Below, piece by piece: positions 24,769-35,600 of a stretch of DNA of 64,000 bases. A program made the position numbers and the translations under genes. Source of the stretch: Dipylidium caninum (Eukaryota; Platyhelminthes; Cestoda; Cyclophyllidea; Dipylidiidae); the NCBI GenBank assembly GCA_017562135.1, contig QEYB01000266.1:186001-250000 (forward strand), read 5' to 3'. Positions within the stretch are counted from its first letter, which is position 1. Every line of letters begins with the position of its first letter. The notes below the pieces were generated by a model. The model saw only the letters and a list, made by a program, of their open reading frames with translations. It was not told the origin of the DNA and did not search any database.

Positions 24769-26383
24769 TCAGATATAAGAAAATGTTCTTAGAACGATGC
24801 GCTTAATGAGTTGTGAAAAGAACCCACCAATGAATACTAATCGGGCACCAATAGGTCCAATTTTCTGCGCACTTAAGGCCGCGATGGGGAAAATATCATA
24901 GAGTTCGTTAACGCATTGAATGGAGCTCGGTGTCTGATCTCCAATGAAGTGAACAATACCCTAAATAAACATATCAGTTAAGTAGAAAACCAGACTTTCG
25001 TGAAATCACGACAAACTTGTTAAAGTTGCACTAATTAAATTTCAGGCATGGGTACTACATTACCTTTATTCGCATAGCCTCCATTGCTACGTTCGACTTA
25101 TTGTAAATTTTCTTCTCCCATTGAAGTTTCTCAAGGAAATCCTCAAATTTCTTACGATTTAACCGGAATTTCTCCTCTACAGTGACAGTAGTAATGGTCT
25201 AGATTCATTTACATTAATAAAAATTTCAACAAACATGATTGAGGTGGCCTTTTCTTGGAATGAAGGGAGCCCGCAATTCATCGAAGGTAGTTCTAAACAA
25301 AAGTCCAGTAACATTTCTCAAAAGTAACCCACGTAGATGAATAGAGATTCAAATCCAAGACCTCTGTAAGATCAATCCTGAAAAGTAGAAACGCATAAAA
25401 GCATTTCGATATCCACAAAGTGTCATGGCAAGATAGATATGCAGCGATGGGAATAATAAAAGGTGTGACTCAGGAACTTATTGCATTTGCAAGATTACTC
25501 AAAAAGTAAGGCCATAAGATAACCGGCAGACGGTTAACGACTGGATGAAAAACAAAACGTGCTTTGAATATGACGTCTTGAGAAGTTTTGCTGTGGCATT
25601 GATATTCCTACAAACAAGAACCAAGACAAATAATCAGCAACGAATAGTTAATCGAAAAGAATGCGCGTCTCACAAGTACGACTTAATCGAATCAGATGGA
25701 CCAATTATACTTAACTTGTATGTTCCTCTAGAGAACTAATCTCGTCACTTGTTACCAAATCGGTTTTATTCAGCACCAGAACATCAGCCAGAGCAATCTG
25801 TCTGGGAAAAAGTTAGTTGAATTTAAAAAACCTTTCACAAACGTTGACAGTCTCAGAACTCTCGAGGCGATTCATAGTTTGAAAACAATATTTTGCATCC
25901 AAGAGTGTTACAATGCCATCCAGGGCTACCTGGCTGCATAAACTCTCATCCAACCAAAACAACGAGGCAACGGGTCCGGGATCAGCAAGTCCTGTTGTTT
26001 CTAGCAGTATATAATCAAACTTCCCACGATTTGTCATCAGATTTTCTATTGCTTTTACTCCTGGGTCTTTTAGCGAACAACATAGGCAACCGTTCCGCAA
26101 TTCTATCCATTCCCCAAAAAAGCCAGTTGAATTTTCTTTCAGTGCCACCGTAGACTCTTCAGCCGAACCCTCTCCGAAATCGTTCAGAATGACAGCGATT
26201 CTTTTCCCGTGTGCAGCAGTTAAAATGTAGTTTATGAGCGTTGTTTTGCCGGAACCAAGAAAATATGCATAAGGAAGTAATCGTACCTAAAAATCCCGTC
26301 ACGATGGTCACTGGAGCTTTATGGGTTTGTTCACATTCATTATTGCCTACTTCAACAAGGGTAGGTATATCCTCTGAAGACAT
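24769..26383 (-). CDS. ZNG1: Zinc-regulated GTPase metalloprotein activator (COBW-domain G3E GTPase)
   Basis: Homologue of human ZNG1/CBWD, a G3E GTPase that delivers zinc to clients such as methionine aminopeptidase. Eight exons: 26383-26287, 26255-25832, 25801-25716, 25607-25559, 25377-25333, 25292-25235, 25198-25064, 24960-24769. They sum to 1086 bases, 361 residues (human 395), and all phases agree. Motifs in order: Walker [18 protein letters not shown]; the zinc motif RNGCLCCS; Walker [18 protein letters not shown]; guanine-specificity LNKTDL; and the CobW C-terminal domain ([23 protein letters not shown]). ATG 26383 is the first ATG in the open frame. Oddities: introns of 31, 30, 40 and 36 bases; the first intron, which splits Walker A, ends in TG rather than AG; and the Cys of the N-terminal CPELVP-type docking motif appears replaced (DIPTLVEV). 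Confidence 0.92.
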
Positions 26384-26633
26384 AAGATGAAGGCAAGCAC
26401 GCGACAGGAACAGAAGGTACAGTAGCCTAGTTGTAACCTCGCTCAACGTTCCAATATATTAAAATAAAAATTAAAATAAATTTATTTTAATTTATCAAAA
26501 AAAAAGATTGAAAAAATATTTAAGCATTAAATCAGGAGGCCTTGCATATCGCGCCGTGAGGACGAAGACGAAATCGACCAATTACACCTGGGCATACGCG
26601 CTCTGTCTGCTCCCAACCTTTCTCTTCGGAGGG
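26384..26633. promoter_or_regulatory. Shared intergenic region of divergent ZNG1 and SMARCD
   Basis: Only 250 bases separate the two inferred start codons, which face away from each other. The centre (about 26458-26515) is very AT-rich, with runs of AAAATAAA/TTTATTTTA and an A8 tract. By position it should act as a bidirectional promoter. No specific factor site is claimed. Confidence 0.55.
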
Positions 26634-29600
26634 ATGTCATTTCAGCACAGTGTTCGGCCTCCCTTCAATGGTAAAAAGCTTTCACAGGCTTTTCTGTCCT
26701 AAGATATATTTCTTCGCATATTTTCCTTAAAGTGTTTGTTCACTTGTTGGCTATTATTTACTCGGGCGTTTAACAGTTTTCTACGTGAGCCCTCTTGTCA
26801 ATTACCATTATTTTAGCGGCTGTTCGTGGACCCCCAGGCCAGAATATTCAGCAAATGGGAGGTCGTCGTGTCGTACCACCTGATCCCAGATTGCACCAAA
26901 TGGTTGGAAAGAACCAATTCGGGTAAGTCAGACGCTGCTCATCAGTCTCTGGACGACTTTTTTATTCCTAATTCACCACCTATTCTCATTTTTGACATAT
27001 AAAAATGTGTTAGCAAAAAGAAGCGTCGTATGGCTGATCGTCTTTTAACGAAGACTGTCCGTCAAATTATTCCCGAATCGGAATCCTACATGGAGTTGCT
27101 AGAGGTTGAAAAGAAACTAGATCTGGTTCTAATGCGGAAAAGACTAACCCTACAAGAGTCATTGAAGCAACCACTAAAGGTACTTTACTCTCGCGTAAAT
27201 GCTTGTTATTTTGTTTCCCTGCTCATAGATATTGCATCTTCTTCAGACTAAGCGGATCCTTCGAGTTATGCTGAGTAGCACATTCAAACCTGGCACCATT
27301 GATTCCGTCGGTCCTGATGGACAATCCACCAATGATGGATCTCCCCCTGGGTGGGAATTGAAGGTTGAGGGACAGCTTTTAGAAAAGGTTTGTTATTCAA
27401 GCTTTCCTCTCTTTTTTGTTAGTTTCGTTCTATTCATTTGAGCTTCATGAATCCCCCTATTCGATGATGGCACCTTCTGTTCCGATTTTTCTTACTTTGT
27501 CAGAAGCTCACATTTGCTATATTCCTTTTTTAGTCACCTGGTCAACCGAATGGCCCTCCTACTGTCGATACGAAGTTTCGCCGAAAATTCTCTACATTCT
27601 TCAAGTCTTTAGTCATTGAACTTGATCACGAACTCTATGGACCTGATAACCACTTGGTTGAGTGGCGCAGAACCTCGTCCACAACTGAGACTGACGGATT
27701 TCAAGTAATTTATTTATGCTACCTTTTAAGATTTGTTTTCATTTACATTATGACGGGCAATCATCAGGTGATTGGGTCGTTTTCATGCTTATCTGAAATT
27801 TTACACTGCAGCACTTTTGGCATAATTTCAGCTACGCTTTACTGGTTACTTTATAATTACTTATTCTGCTTTCGCATTATACACACTGCCTGAATTGTAG
27901 TCATATTTGACTCACAAGTGTATATTTCATGAATAACGCTTCTGAGCGCTGTACAAATCAGCTTTTTTGTGGTGTTTTCAAAAAGTTTTATGCTTTCCAT
28001 CGGAAAGGTTAAACGTTCCGGGGACAGTAATGTACGCTGCACTATTCTTTTGATGCTGGACTACCAGCCGCCACAGTACAAGTTAGACCCTCGTCTAGCT
28101 CGCATCCTTGGGCTTCATACGGGAACCCGATCACAGATATTCTATGCTCTCTGGAACTATATCAAAGTTCATAGGTAATTCAAGCCTTCTCAAATGCTTG
28201 TGGGAAAAGTATCACTAAAGTGTTTTCGAAATTTTATAGATTACAAGATGCCCACGAGAAGGATTTTATCAACTGCGACGCTTACTTAGAGCAAGTTTTT
28301 GGGTGTTCAAGAATGCGTTTTGCGGAAATCCCAAGCCGTTTGATTCAATTGCAACAGGCCCCAGATCCAATTGTTATTAATCATGTCATTGTGAACGACG
28401 CAGATGACCCTAATAAAACTCTCTGCTATGACATTGAAGTTGAAGTCGTAAGTACAAAAGATTGAGCTAATTGGGAGCAGCAGTAACTTGTAAAAACCAT
28501 AGTCTTTTCCTTAAATCTAACATCATTTTTCTTTGTACACATCTCTGGATTTCTGGTCGCTATTTCTGTGCAACCCTACCTGTAGGATGACACGTACAAG
28601 TCAATGGTGCAGAATTACCTTCAGAACACCCAATCGAACCAGGAGTTGATGGCTATTGACAATAAGGTATTATATACAATCGCTTTTCTATGGGCTAATA
28701 CCTTTAATAGACTTTTTTTTCGTTCTCTTGGTGGTACGGAGTAGTGGCTATGAGCTGAATTAAAGTGACGGACTTCGTGGTTTCCCATTTTTTTAATGGC
28801 TGCCTCAATAACCTGTAAGGAATATGTGATTAGTTGTTATCTTCTCTCTGATAGATCCACGAATTAGTGGAACAGATAAACCAGATGAAGGTGCACCGCG
28901 AGTTTTACCTGGAGTTCAGTCAGGACCCACACACATTTATTACTCGCTGGCTTGCCAGTCAATCACACGATCTGCAGCAGATGACGGACGCCACACCAGG
29001 CCATCCAGAGCAGGAGCGTCATGCCGAATTCTACAACGCCTCCTGGGTTCACGAGGCCGTAAAACGTTACCTGTATAATCGGGTCTGTGCCCTTTTTCAT
29101 TTTATGTTTCTTTTTTAATACCTCCACTAACCGATTAATTGATGCTGCTGCTGTAGGTGTGGCTCTTGTTTAGTTTATAGGAAGTCGTTGTGAACTTAAG
29201 TGTTTTTGGGTTATTGACAAAAGCCTTGGCTTGAGTTACTGTTGATTCCCTACTTTCGTACAAGTCCTTTTACATACACAATCTTAAATTTTTAGTGAAA
29301 TACAATGTGATTCTCTTCCAGTTAATCATAAAAATTTGTTATTCCAAGTTTGCTTCAGCGGTAGCGTCAGGAAAACGCGGTTTTTGTCTATCGAATTGCG
29401 TGTTGACTCGACTGTTTAGCCACTGCTAGTCGTTTTTACCAATTTTCTTATAAGTAGCGGGAATTTTCGAACTACTTATTATGTCAAATTACGACACCGG
29501 GAGCCACTAACTGATTCTCGACTATTATGTATTGTTTTCCGTGACATACAAATGTATTGACGGACTCTCCACATGCACTTGCCTATAATTATAAAACTGA

Positions 29601-29943
29601 AGTTATTTTCTTTGCTTTTACCAATTCTTTAGGCCCCGATATTTATTTGTTGATAAATAGTTTTGCTGGCCTAACAGCCGGTAAGAAATCCCGAGTATCA
29701 TTTTAGAACTGCAATCAGGAGTTTGCTTAAAACTGTCCAACTTATTATTCCGTGCCTCTTCTCTCGGCCGTGGCTGCACCAAGAACGAGGATCCTTCGCA
29801 CGTCATGGCAATACGGCTGATTGAGCGCTCCTGATGCCAATACAGCTGATATTTAGCCGAGAGATGTATTTTCCCTGTGTGTCTTTTAGGTTGTCCAGCG
29901 CAGACAGGAGTTGGAACATGCACTTAACCTCGGCGCCCAATGA
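26634..29943 (+). CDS. SMARCD: SMARCD/BAF60 subunit of SWI/SNF chromatin remodeller
   Basis: Accessory subunit that links BAF complexes to transcription factors in the nucleus. Ten exons: 26634-26670, 26817-26922, 27014-27179, 27247-27387, 27534-27704, 28008-28174, 28240-28447, 28586-28666, 28855-29082, 29890-29943. Total is 1359 bases, 452 residues; the shortest human paralogue is about 483. Recognisable blocks: [62 protein letters not shown], the SWIB/MDM2 domain ([20 protein letters not shown] to [10 protein letters not shown] and LQDAHEKDF), [50 protein letters not shown] and the terminal [12 protein letters not shown]. Every junction keeps phase. The weak point is the start: the frame stays open upstream of ATG 26634 to about 26508, and N-terminal sequence is poorly conserved, so the true start could be earlier. 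Confidence 0.95.
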
Positions 29944-31919
29944 GGAAAATTCAACGCAACGCCATGGCCTCGTCCTTTCCCTATTGCATTGTTTATTTCT
30001 ACTGCAATCACCACTTTCAAGACGTTCTCTCGTCCAAGTCCTTTCTCGCATGTCACTTCTGAAGGTCGGTGGACAAAACTGTGGTATATATGTGTATGTT
30101 ATGGTTTCAACAAAAGTTTTCCGTTGAGGAAATATAAATACCTCCATAAACTGTATGCTTCAATTGTTTTTGAGTTGTGGGGAGCGTGTTGCACCTCCGA
30201 CATCCGTTGCTCTTAGGGTTCACGGTCACTTCTGTGCTGGAGAACGGCGACAGTGTTGTCGATGACATTTGTCGTCATTGCACAAATATTTTTTATTTTC
30301 ATCGCTTTTGTAGTGGTATTCTGCGCAAAATCAGCTCTAATGATTCTCACGATTTGGTGGTTTTCCATCTAAATGGAATGGTTCATAACTCGTTTGAAAT
30401 TATGTGTGAACTGGCATTTTGTGTGGCCAGACCAACGCCTGAGGCGCTTACCTCTCACGCGTTTGTTCCCGTGGAGTCCCACGTCGGCGAGCCTGTCGTG
30501 AATCCCTCTTGGGTCCCAAACAAGACTTGTGCCATCACCAAAATTGGGTGAATTTCGACCGACTTGAAGCCAACCGGGCGAATTGTGCTTGTGTATCAAC
30601 CTGCGTACCGTAATTTCGTGGATATGATTACTTGGGAACTCGTGATGATTGGTGTGCCTCTTTGGTCGGTTACACGCCTTCCTGTCCGAAAGAGTTATGG
30701 CCGGTGTGCGAGGCAGACGCAACCCTACCGTTCGAGGTTTCAGTTGTCTAGATGATAGCGCCGGTGAAGCAGGACGGAGGGACGCTATTAGCCTTCCTTC
30801 GTAGTGGTGGAATTCGTGACGCTTCCATTCGATTGGCGACACGGAATGCATGGCGTCGGGAGTCATCTCGAAGAATTATTGTTTTATTTCTTAACTTATT
30901 GGTGAAGTACGGCGGGGAATTGCGACCCTCTGCTCGGGATGAAAGAGCAGATAGCGGTGAAAATAAACTCCCACGGTTACTATCGGATTGGGGAAAGGGA
31001 GACGCATCGATGCGCTATAATAGGTTGTAAACTCAAAATCAACCTGGTAGCAGGGCGGCCGAGGTGGAGGGATGAGAACCCACTGGTGGTCAGGTATCCC
31101 CGTCAAAGAGTTGTGCCACTCTTTTTTCCCCTGTTAGCAGAACTGTTGCATTTACCCAGGCAGTCGTAACAAGCACCCTGACACGAGTTGAGTGTTTACC
31201 TGACGTGACACTGTTAGCTTTCCTCTTCGTCCGCTCCGCAATTCCCCTTCGCGGTGGAAGGGGGAACGCTTGGACCCGACTGCCGCGAACACCAAAAGGC
31301 ATTGATGCACAATTACATTGGAAGAACAAACATTCTCTGGCGACGAAAGAGGCGATTTGCACATCCTCACTCCATTAAGCTCCCCTAATTATGCTGGCCG
31401 AAAGTGATGCGAATTAGACTGCGACACCTCGTCGCGTCGAACACCTTCAAACACCGGTGCGGGCATTTCGACGGCATTTGAGGAAAGTCCCTCAGCTCTA
31501 CTTTCCCTCACTGACTACACCGAACAGCGACGGCGAGGAAGCCAATTTCGGTGGGGATGTATTTAAGGACGAGGCAAATGTTTAATAACCCTGCTCTACG
31601 GCTTATGGACACACTGACGGGCCGACCGCATCCCGCCACACATCATAATAGACGAGGATTTTACCGAGTGAAGTTAATCTCTCACCAATTATTGTCCTTT
31701 TTATATTACCAACTCCCTAAATGAGGGACCATTCGCATCCACCGCGGTGACTCCACTTCCTTCGTGTGGCGTCATCCATTTGCAAAGGTCCCGCAGTACG
31801 TCAGCTCGTCACTAAATCGTCTCCCGAAGCTGCATCCCAAGCCACGTGTCCGAGGAGTTTATTTTGCCAAGTAAAGGGGGCAAATTGGGAATTTGTGTGG
31901 ACAAACACAAGAAAGTAGG
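29944..31919. other. Intergenic, nothing recognised
   Basis: Downstream of SMARCD. Short frames on both strands (such as 30369-30866 minus) have no motif support. Base composition shifts here from AT-rich to more GC-rich sequence. Confidence 0.4.
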
Positions 31920-32666
31920 TTATATAAAATTTTGCCATTGTGAAAGACGTCGCATGTGGGTAAGATCCAAGGCGGTGAAGTGGTCGCACCAGTTGATGGC
32001 TCCCCTCTCGTAGTCCATGGGGGCTATGCTTGTCGGGTGGCCGCCCAAGGTGAGACCTCGGGCGAGACCTGCGGGCCCCAAACCCGCGCCGCAGTGATGG
32101 GCCGCGTGTCTGAGTTCGCTGGCAATTCGTGTCATGGCTAGATTGAGCCGACGAACCTCGAGGAGTCCCACTGACGCCCGAGACGGCGGGTGAAGAGATT
32201 TCGTGGCTCTTTTCTCCTCCTTCATGAACCCTCTTTCCTCCTCCGCCGTTGTCACGCCATCTTTCTCGCTCACTTTCTGACTCGAACAGGGCTCTCCCAT
32301 CGCCGTCACGCGGATTACCTCATTTATAGTAAATTTATTGGGTCGACTGCGGCGCCAGTAACAGCTCTGCAGAATGAAACCCATTGAACAGATGAGGAGG
32401 ATGCAGCCGCAGGAGAATAGAAGGTGGAGATGATATAAGCCGCCGAAGAAGCAGAAGACAACGCCCAAAAGGAGCATTAATAGAGGCAACAGTCGGTACA
32501 TTGCGAGGCTGAGGAGGATTCGCGCACGTTTCCGCAGACGTCTGCGCCTGCGCTGTTTGAGGAGATGGAGCAACGAGTGCGCCGGCGGAGAAGGCGCGCC
32601 CTCCGCCTTCTCCCCATGGCTGGTGGCCCTTGAGGAGGGACGACTGTCGTCCGACTGCAGCGTCAT
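31920..32666 (-). CDS. Putative two-transmembrane protein, unrecognised
   Basis: A 248-codon single-exon frame from ATG 32666; it stays open further upstream to 32897. Layout: Ser/Ala-rich N-terminus; an Arg-rich block at residues 39-49 (RRRRRLRKRAR); two hydrophobic spans at about 50-78 (LLPLLMLLLGVVFCFFGG) and 81-103 (CGCILLICSMGFIL); then a charged, presumably cytosolic tail (NKFTINEVIRV, EKDGVTTAEEERGFMKEEKR). The Arg block before the first span predicts both ends on the cytosolic side. I do not recognise a family. The topology and the non-repetitive tail argue for a real gene, but the surrounding sequence is poor in genes and introns could be missed. Confidence 0.45.
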   Translation of the reverse strand: MTLQSDDSRPSSRATSHGEKAEGAPSPPAHSLLHLLKQRRRRRLRKRARILLSLAMYRLLPLLMLLLGVVFCFFGGLYHLHLLFSCGCILLICSMGFILQSCYWRRSRPNKFTINEVIRVTAMGEPCSSQKVSEKDGVTTAEEERGFMKEEKRATKSLHPPSRASVGLLEVRRLNLAMTRIASELRHAAHHCGAGLGPAGLARGLTLGGHPTSIAPMDYERGAINWCDHFTALDLTHMRRLSQWQNFI

Positions 32667-35600
32667 TCCCAGCAAGGAATGTCCGCACAACTCGCTGCGG
32701 AGGCCTGACGCTCCACACGCACGCGCCGGTGTTCCCGTGGCGGTGCGTACGTCCAATCGGAGGACGCGTCGAGTGGAAACCGGACCTCCTCTTATTTTTG
32801 TTTGTTTGCAGATTTTGCATTTATAAATAGATGGGGAGGAAAGGATAAATGAGGAAGAGGAGAAGGGATCGCCGCTAAGCCATCTTCTCCATTCCACCCA
32901 ACAAAGGCGAATTCCTCATAACATGCAATAGAGACTAGGATTTCACCATGTCAGTCTACAAAATAGGAAGAAAAGGTCAGGATTTTTTTAGTCATTTTAC
33001 CCTTTCAACAGTATTACCGAGAGTAAAATCCCTTTAATCAACTGTAGTAGCTGATTTCTCATGTCTGTTTATGTACCCTCGAAAGAATATCCTTTTAATT
33101 CCCAGAAAGTCGGGATTTATCAGGATAATTTTACCATAAATGTTTGCTATTTGACATTAAGTCTTAGGAGAGAAATAAGGCTTCCCACAACCTCTAAAGA
33201 GTAAAGCAAAGTCGGCCTTTGCTACCGGCATAATTGAGAATGTGCGGCTACTGGTCGGGAGGAATGACATTTTGTACGAGTGACAGTTTGCGGAGGAAGA
33301 ACGATTACCACGATAACTGCTGTGTCGCCATCAGTTACCCAAATGTCGTCAAAATCGGGTGGAAAACCTCGCTTTCCCTGCCATATCCACTTCTCGAAGA
33401 TGGCCCAAACACGAGGCTGCGTGGTGCGACTCGTGGTGTCCTGTGTCTTGTCGTCTCGCCTTCACCAGGAGTCGTTTCACCTGCCCAACTCGAATTTTTT
33501 CCAGACGACATTCACGGTGGAGTGGTGAACGAGAGAAACGAAGAGGGAAATGGAGAACTCTGTAGAGATCTTTTTAGTCGCCAGACAGACTATTCCACGG
33601 GAAGCACCCCACCTCGCCGCGGTTCTTCCTGGACTAGGGAAAGGGAACAATCCTGCTTCGGCGCTGCTGTCTGCTACCAAAAGATGGCGCCGTTGACATA
33701 TGCAGAGTTTTGTTCACTTGTTGATGAGCAGAAGAACGTGTCGCAGGAGCGATTTACTTTGTTGGTCACCGGTCTAAAGAAAGCGACTCCTCCTCGTCGT
33801 CTCGTTCTGCCTCCACCTGGTGGGTTGTTGCCTCCGTCGAAGCCACTAAACTGGCAGCACCAGTGGGTTTTCCCGCACAGGCCAAATGGCCCAGGGGCTA
33901 ATTTCGCCTCATCTACGTGAGGTGGAATGAAGGTTAGAGATGAACGATGAGATCGCCTCGGTTGCCCTAAAGGAAAGCGTTTGTGCTCCGTAGTCTGAAT
34001 ATGTCCCATGCAGGCGAGAATAACGGGAGCGAACTGAGGAGACAAAGCACGAGGAGATTTAAGACTGACGGGCAAGTCCGCCTACAGGTTTTCGGCACCC
34101 AGCGACTCGCGGCGGCGACTCACGGCTGGACCAGGCTGAACTCGTTGACTTCAGCCCCAATGGGACAAAATTTTTTACACGGTGCGCCCGCAGTCGTTCT
34201 TCTCCGGTCCTCTTGAAAAGCATCCCCGAATGAAGTGTTACTGTTCTGACAAAGGGTGGAAGTGAATTATTTGCAATCGGCGGCCTCGGACTGCTGGAGC
34301 AGACACCTCCAGTGTTGTTTTAGGCGGGCGGGCAATTATTTCCTCTAAAAGCAAGACGCGACCCCATCTCATTATACCTAATGCACCCGGACAGTTATAT
34401 GCCAACTCGTTTGGGTGTTAGGCGGACGGCAGTATGCAAAAAAATAAACAAGGCCGAAACCTGGACGCGAGCGCAGGTGTTGGATGGTGGGTGTATTTCG
34501 ACAGGAGAGTGCCTCATTCGTGTTGGAGTGCCTCTCATGTTTTTAACTACAAAAGACTAAATGCCAAATAATGTGGCCATCAACCATCCAGCGGAGGCAT
34601 TCAAGCATCGACCGACCGAGCCCGGATGCCCTCCGATAAGCGCTTCCTGGCGGACAGCAACACGACCACTGGAAAGCATCTGAGCAACAACCGCCCCGTG
34701 GCTGAGACGTCGTCGAATTCACGCGATCGCAGGCCGGTGTTAAACTCAGTCTACTGTTCAAGACCAAAAGGGGACCGGTTTTCGGCATAGTGGGAGAAGA
34801 CGGCTGGCATCCCGAGGGGACGAAGGCCGCCTCGTGCAGTGGTGCTCGGTGAGGTAATCCAATGGAACTTTGTTTTGGCCGACTTTTCGTCCACCCTTTC
34901 TCCTCCAGATGTCCCGACTGCACATCTGTCCACTCCAACAAACGGTTACTGCGACAGACAAAACGAATGTTTTTTAGAGCGTCCATAGCCTCTGTTCGCC
35001 GTCCCCGTAGGCGTCAGACTAAACTATTTTGCCCTCTTCGCAACGCTTTTACTGTAATGTAACAAAATATGGCATGGTTATGGTCTGCCACTGGAATTTC
35101 TTCCTCCAAACTTTTTCAAAACTTCACGGAAAACGCCCCTAAAGTGGCACTCGAATGTCAGTTTTCTGTGCCTATTTCCCTATGTATAAGTTGGTTGAGT
35201 GCGGGACGAATCTCCCGACATGATTTTAATCAGAGATGTGCTCCCCGACGGGGAGAAGGCGCTCGACGCAAGCACGCCAAAGTGGAGGAGCAGTGTGTCA
35301 ATGGGACCACGTGGTCCCCGCCTTCGAATGAGCGCCCTCGCAGCCACTCCACCGCCACCGCCAAAGCACATCCTCGCGGCCGCGCTCCCCACGGGACGTC
35401 TGTGCAGGAATTCTGTCCTCAGCGGCTTCCTGTTTGGAGACGGCGGTGACCGCGGGGCCTTTCAGTCAAAGCGCCATTTGCTGAACCCGTTTCTCGCCTT
35501 ATGATGGCGCACAGAATCTGGACGGAGGCAGGCATTGTAGGAAAAGTAGCCGAGGAATCTTCGTGTCTTGACCTTTTTGACGGGGATGCGGGCGAGGCAT

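Noticed and set aside
25440..25545. Alternative ZNG1 exon reading [13 protein letters not shown]
   Set aside because: It cannot end in the phase required by the next exon; the exon at 25559-25607 fits both neighbours.
33234..33920. 228-codon plus-strand open frame
   Set aside because: Composition is partly protein-like near MAPLTYAEF but most of it is not, and nothing links it to a family.
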